The notes under the pieces were generated by a model. The model ran no database searches. It was given only the letters and a program-made list of their open reading frames with translations, and was not told the origin of the DNA. This document shows positions 63,000 through 64,000 of a stretch of 64,000 nucleotides of DNA, piece after piece. Both the position numbers and the translations under genes were made by a program. The stretch lies in NCBI RefSeq assembly GCF_958298935.1, contig NC_084935.1, positions 258,001 through 322,000 of the forward strand, written 5' to 3'. Origin of the DNA: Phragmites australis. Taxonomy: Eukaryota > Streptophyta > Magnoliopsida > Poales > Poaceae. Within the stretch, counting starts at the first letter, position 1; each line of letters opens with the position of its first letter.

Positions 63000-64000
63000 C
63001 TCCCCACTGCGCATTGATGCACGAAAGGCCTTCCAAACCAAGAGTGTTTGCCATGATCTCGATACTCTTTTTGCACTTTTGCAGTACATCCTCACTACGA
63101 TGCTAAAAGATATATTCCTTCTTATTACAAATATAGATCATTTTAAACGTATATATGATGATTAATAAAGTAGATCAAATGACCTTGTTACATTTTATTT
63201 ATTCTGCAATATAACTCATTCATTTACGAGAGTGATAGCATTTATTAAATAAGGGCAATAAGAGAATAAAAAAGAAAAAATACATAGAAATTTGAGAATA
63301 ACTTATATTTAGAGAATAATTAAAGAGGTTAAAATGACCTACATTTACAATCAGAAAGAGTAATATTTAGCCATAATGCTGAGAATGATCAGGAACAAGT
63401 GGTGACAGCAAGCAAATGATAACAGCGAACCCAACAAAGATGGTTAGTAAGATTCGGGTCAATTCGAAATTCCACTATTATTGAAAAAAGGTAATTTTGG
63501 AAATAGTAACAAATAAATATCAGACCTCATAATTGTTGCAGGAGTAGTGAAAAAAAGGCCTGAGCCAAAGGCCTTTTTTTTTGAAATAGTAAAAAATGAA
63601 ACTTTTTCCCTGGGCCAAAGGCCTTAGATCTTCTAGGGCCGACTGCTTGATAACACAAACGGCCCAGCGATAAAACGTACAGGTAGACAAGCTAGGACAG
63701 ACCGACAGACAAACTCAAATCAGTTTTCCAGTGCATGATGAGAATACAATAAATTAGTCTCCATCATCTGTCCCAAATCCAGTTTACTTAATGCCTTAAT
63801 GGTCAAATTGCATTTCTATACCACCAATTATTTCAATACAATATCAAAGGACAACACTCACAACATTAGCTCCTTAAACAATTTCACTAATGAGATCACA
63901 AACCAGGTAATAGTAGAAAGTGTGGATACTCTTACCTTGGAATTTCTCCTCAAGTGATAAAATATCACCACTTTCTTTCACTGTGATACTTGGATTTAAT
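63000..64000 (-). CDS. D-alanine-D-alanine ligase-like ATP-grasp gene, partial
   Basis: Plants carry a plastid-targeted-type D-Ala-D-Ala ligase homologue with ATP-grasp domains. Two minus-strand exons fit it. Exon 64000-63936 reads LNPSITVKESGDILSLEEKF, then Q, before donor CAAG/GTAAGA; Arabidopsis has TPSVTVKE.GDILSLEEKFQG at this place (recalled). Exon 63102-63000, after acceptor TTTTAG, reads HRSEDVLQKCKKSIEIMANT, then LGLEGLSCINAQWG, before GAG/GTACGT; the family has ALERCK..IE.IANTLGLEGFSRIDAF. The intervening GTGINLTPPP segment was not found, and SCINAQWG leaves the family consensus just where FSRIDAF is expected. The 3' end is therefore doubtful. The gene extends beyond the window edge and may be truncated or a pseudogene. 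Confidence 0.6.
63550..63582. repeat. Short perfect hairpin in a ligase-like intron
   Basis: AAAAAAAGGCCT, a short spacer GAGCCA, then AAGGCCTTTTTTT form a strong stem with an A/T tail. It lies between the two ligase-like exons. A second GGGCCAAAGGCCTTAG lies at about 63612. Confidence 0.7.

Noticed and set aside
63550..63582. Rho-independent-terminator-like hairpin
   Set aside because: It has the shape of a bacterial terminator, but the setting is a plant intron; kept only as a repeat.

Overview
This is a stretch of plant nuclear DNA, almost certainly from a grass (Poaceae). The genes are intron-rich with GT-AG splice sites. The space between them is filled with grass-type MITEs, CACTA elements and solo LTRs. 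The predicted proteins match cereal families closely from memory, for example a TASSELSEED2-type dehydrogenase and a cereal-like UBA1. The species cannot be fixed from the sequence alone.

Layout. 1-5.5 kb: repeats only, including two related LTR-like units rich in a CACCGGATGGTCCGGTG-type dyad. 6.0-10.3 kb (-): ubiquitin-activating enzyme E1, six coding exons with a consistent reading frame. 12.5-13.1 kb (-): intronless PYR/PYL abscisic-acid receptor. 14.2-15.6 kb: decayed LINE. 16.5-16.7 kb: Stowaway-type MITE. 17.0-21.8 kb (-): SNF2 chromatin remodeller of the CLASSY1/2 type (five exons, first exon only 49 bp). 23.0-23.5 kb (-): frameshifted DUF295-like remnant. 24.7-26.1 kb (-): intronless membrane-anchored methyltransferase-like/FkbM protein. 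27.0-29.2 kb: LTR-like insertion. 30.5-31.4 kb (+): CASP-like four-TM protein. 32.9-37.2 kb (+): proteasome ATPase RPT2 with a LINE in its last intron. 38.0 kb (-): tRNA-Leu(AAG). 38.6-38.8 kb (-): two-exon gene fragment of unknown family. 41.8-43.0 kb (+): TASSELSEED2-like short-chain dehydrogenase. 44.9-45.4 kb (+) and 49.7-50.2 kb (-): convergent pair of WUN1-type (wound-induced protein 1) paralogues; the second has no obvious ATG. 50.5-62.1 kb: transposon-dense (SINE, CACTA with target duplication, solo LTR with target duplication, dyad-rich units). 63.0-64.0 kb (-): end of a D-alanine-D-alanine ligase-like ATP-grasp gene running off the right edge.

The genes do not form a pathway or operon. 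Two (E1 and RPT2) belong to the ubiquitin-proteasome system and two (PYL and the TS2-like SDR, a family related to ABA2) touch hormone biology, but nothing in the sequence shows that they are co-regulated. Exon joins given here were worked out by hand from splice consensus, phase and recalled family alignments; they have not been tested against transcripts or databases.
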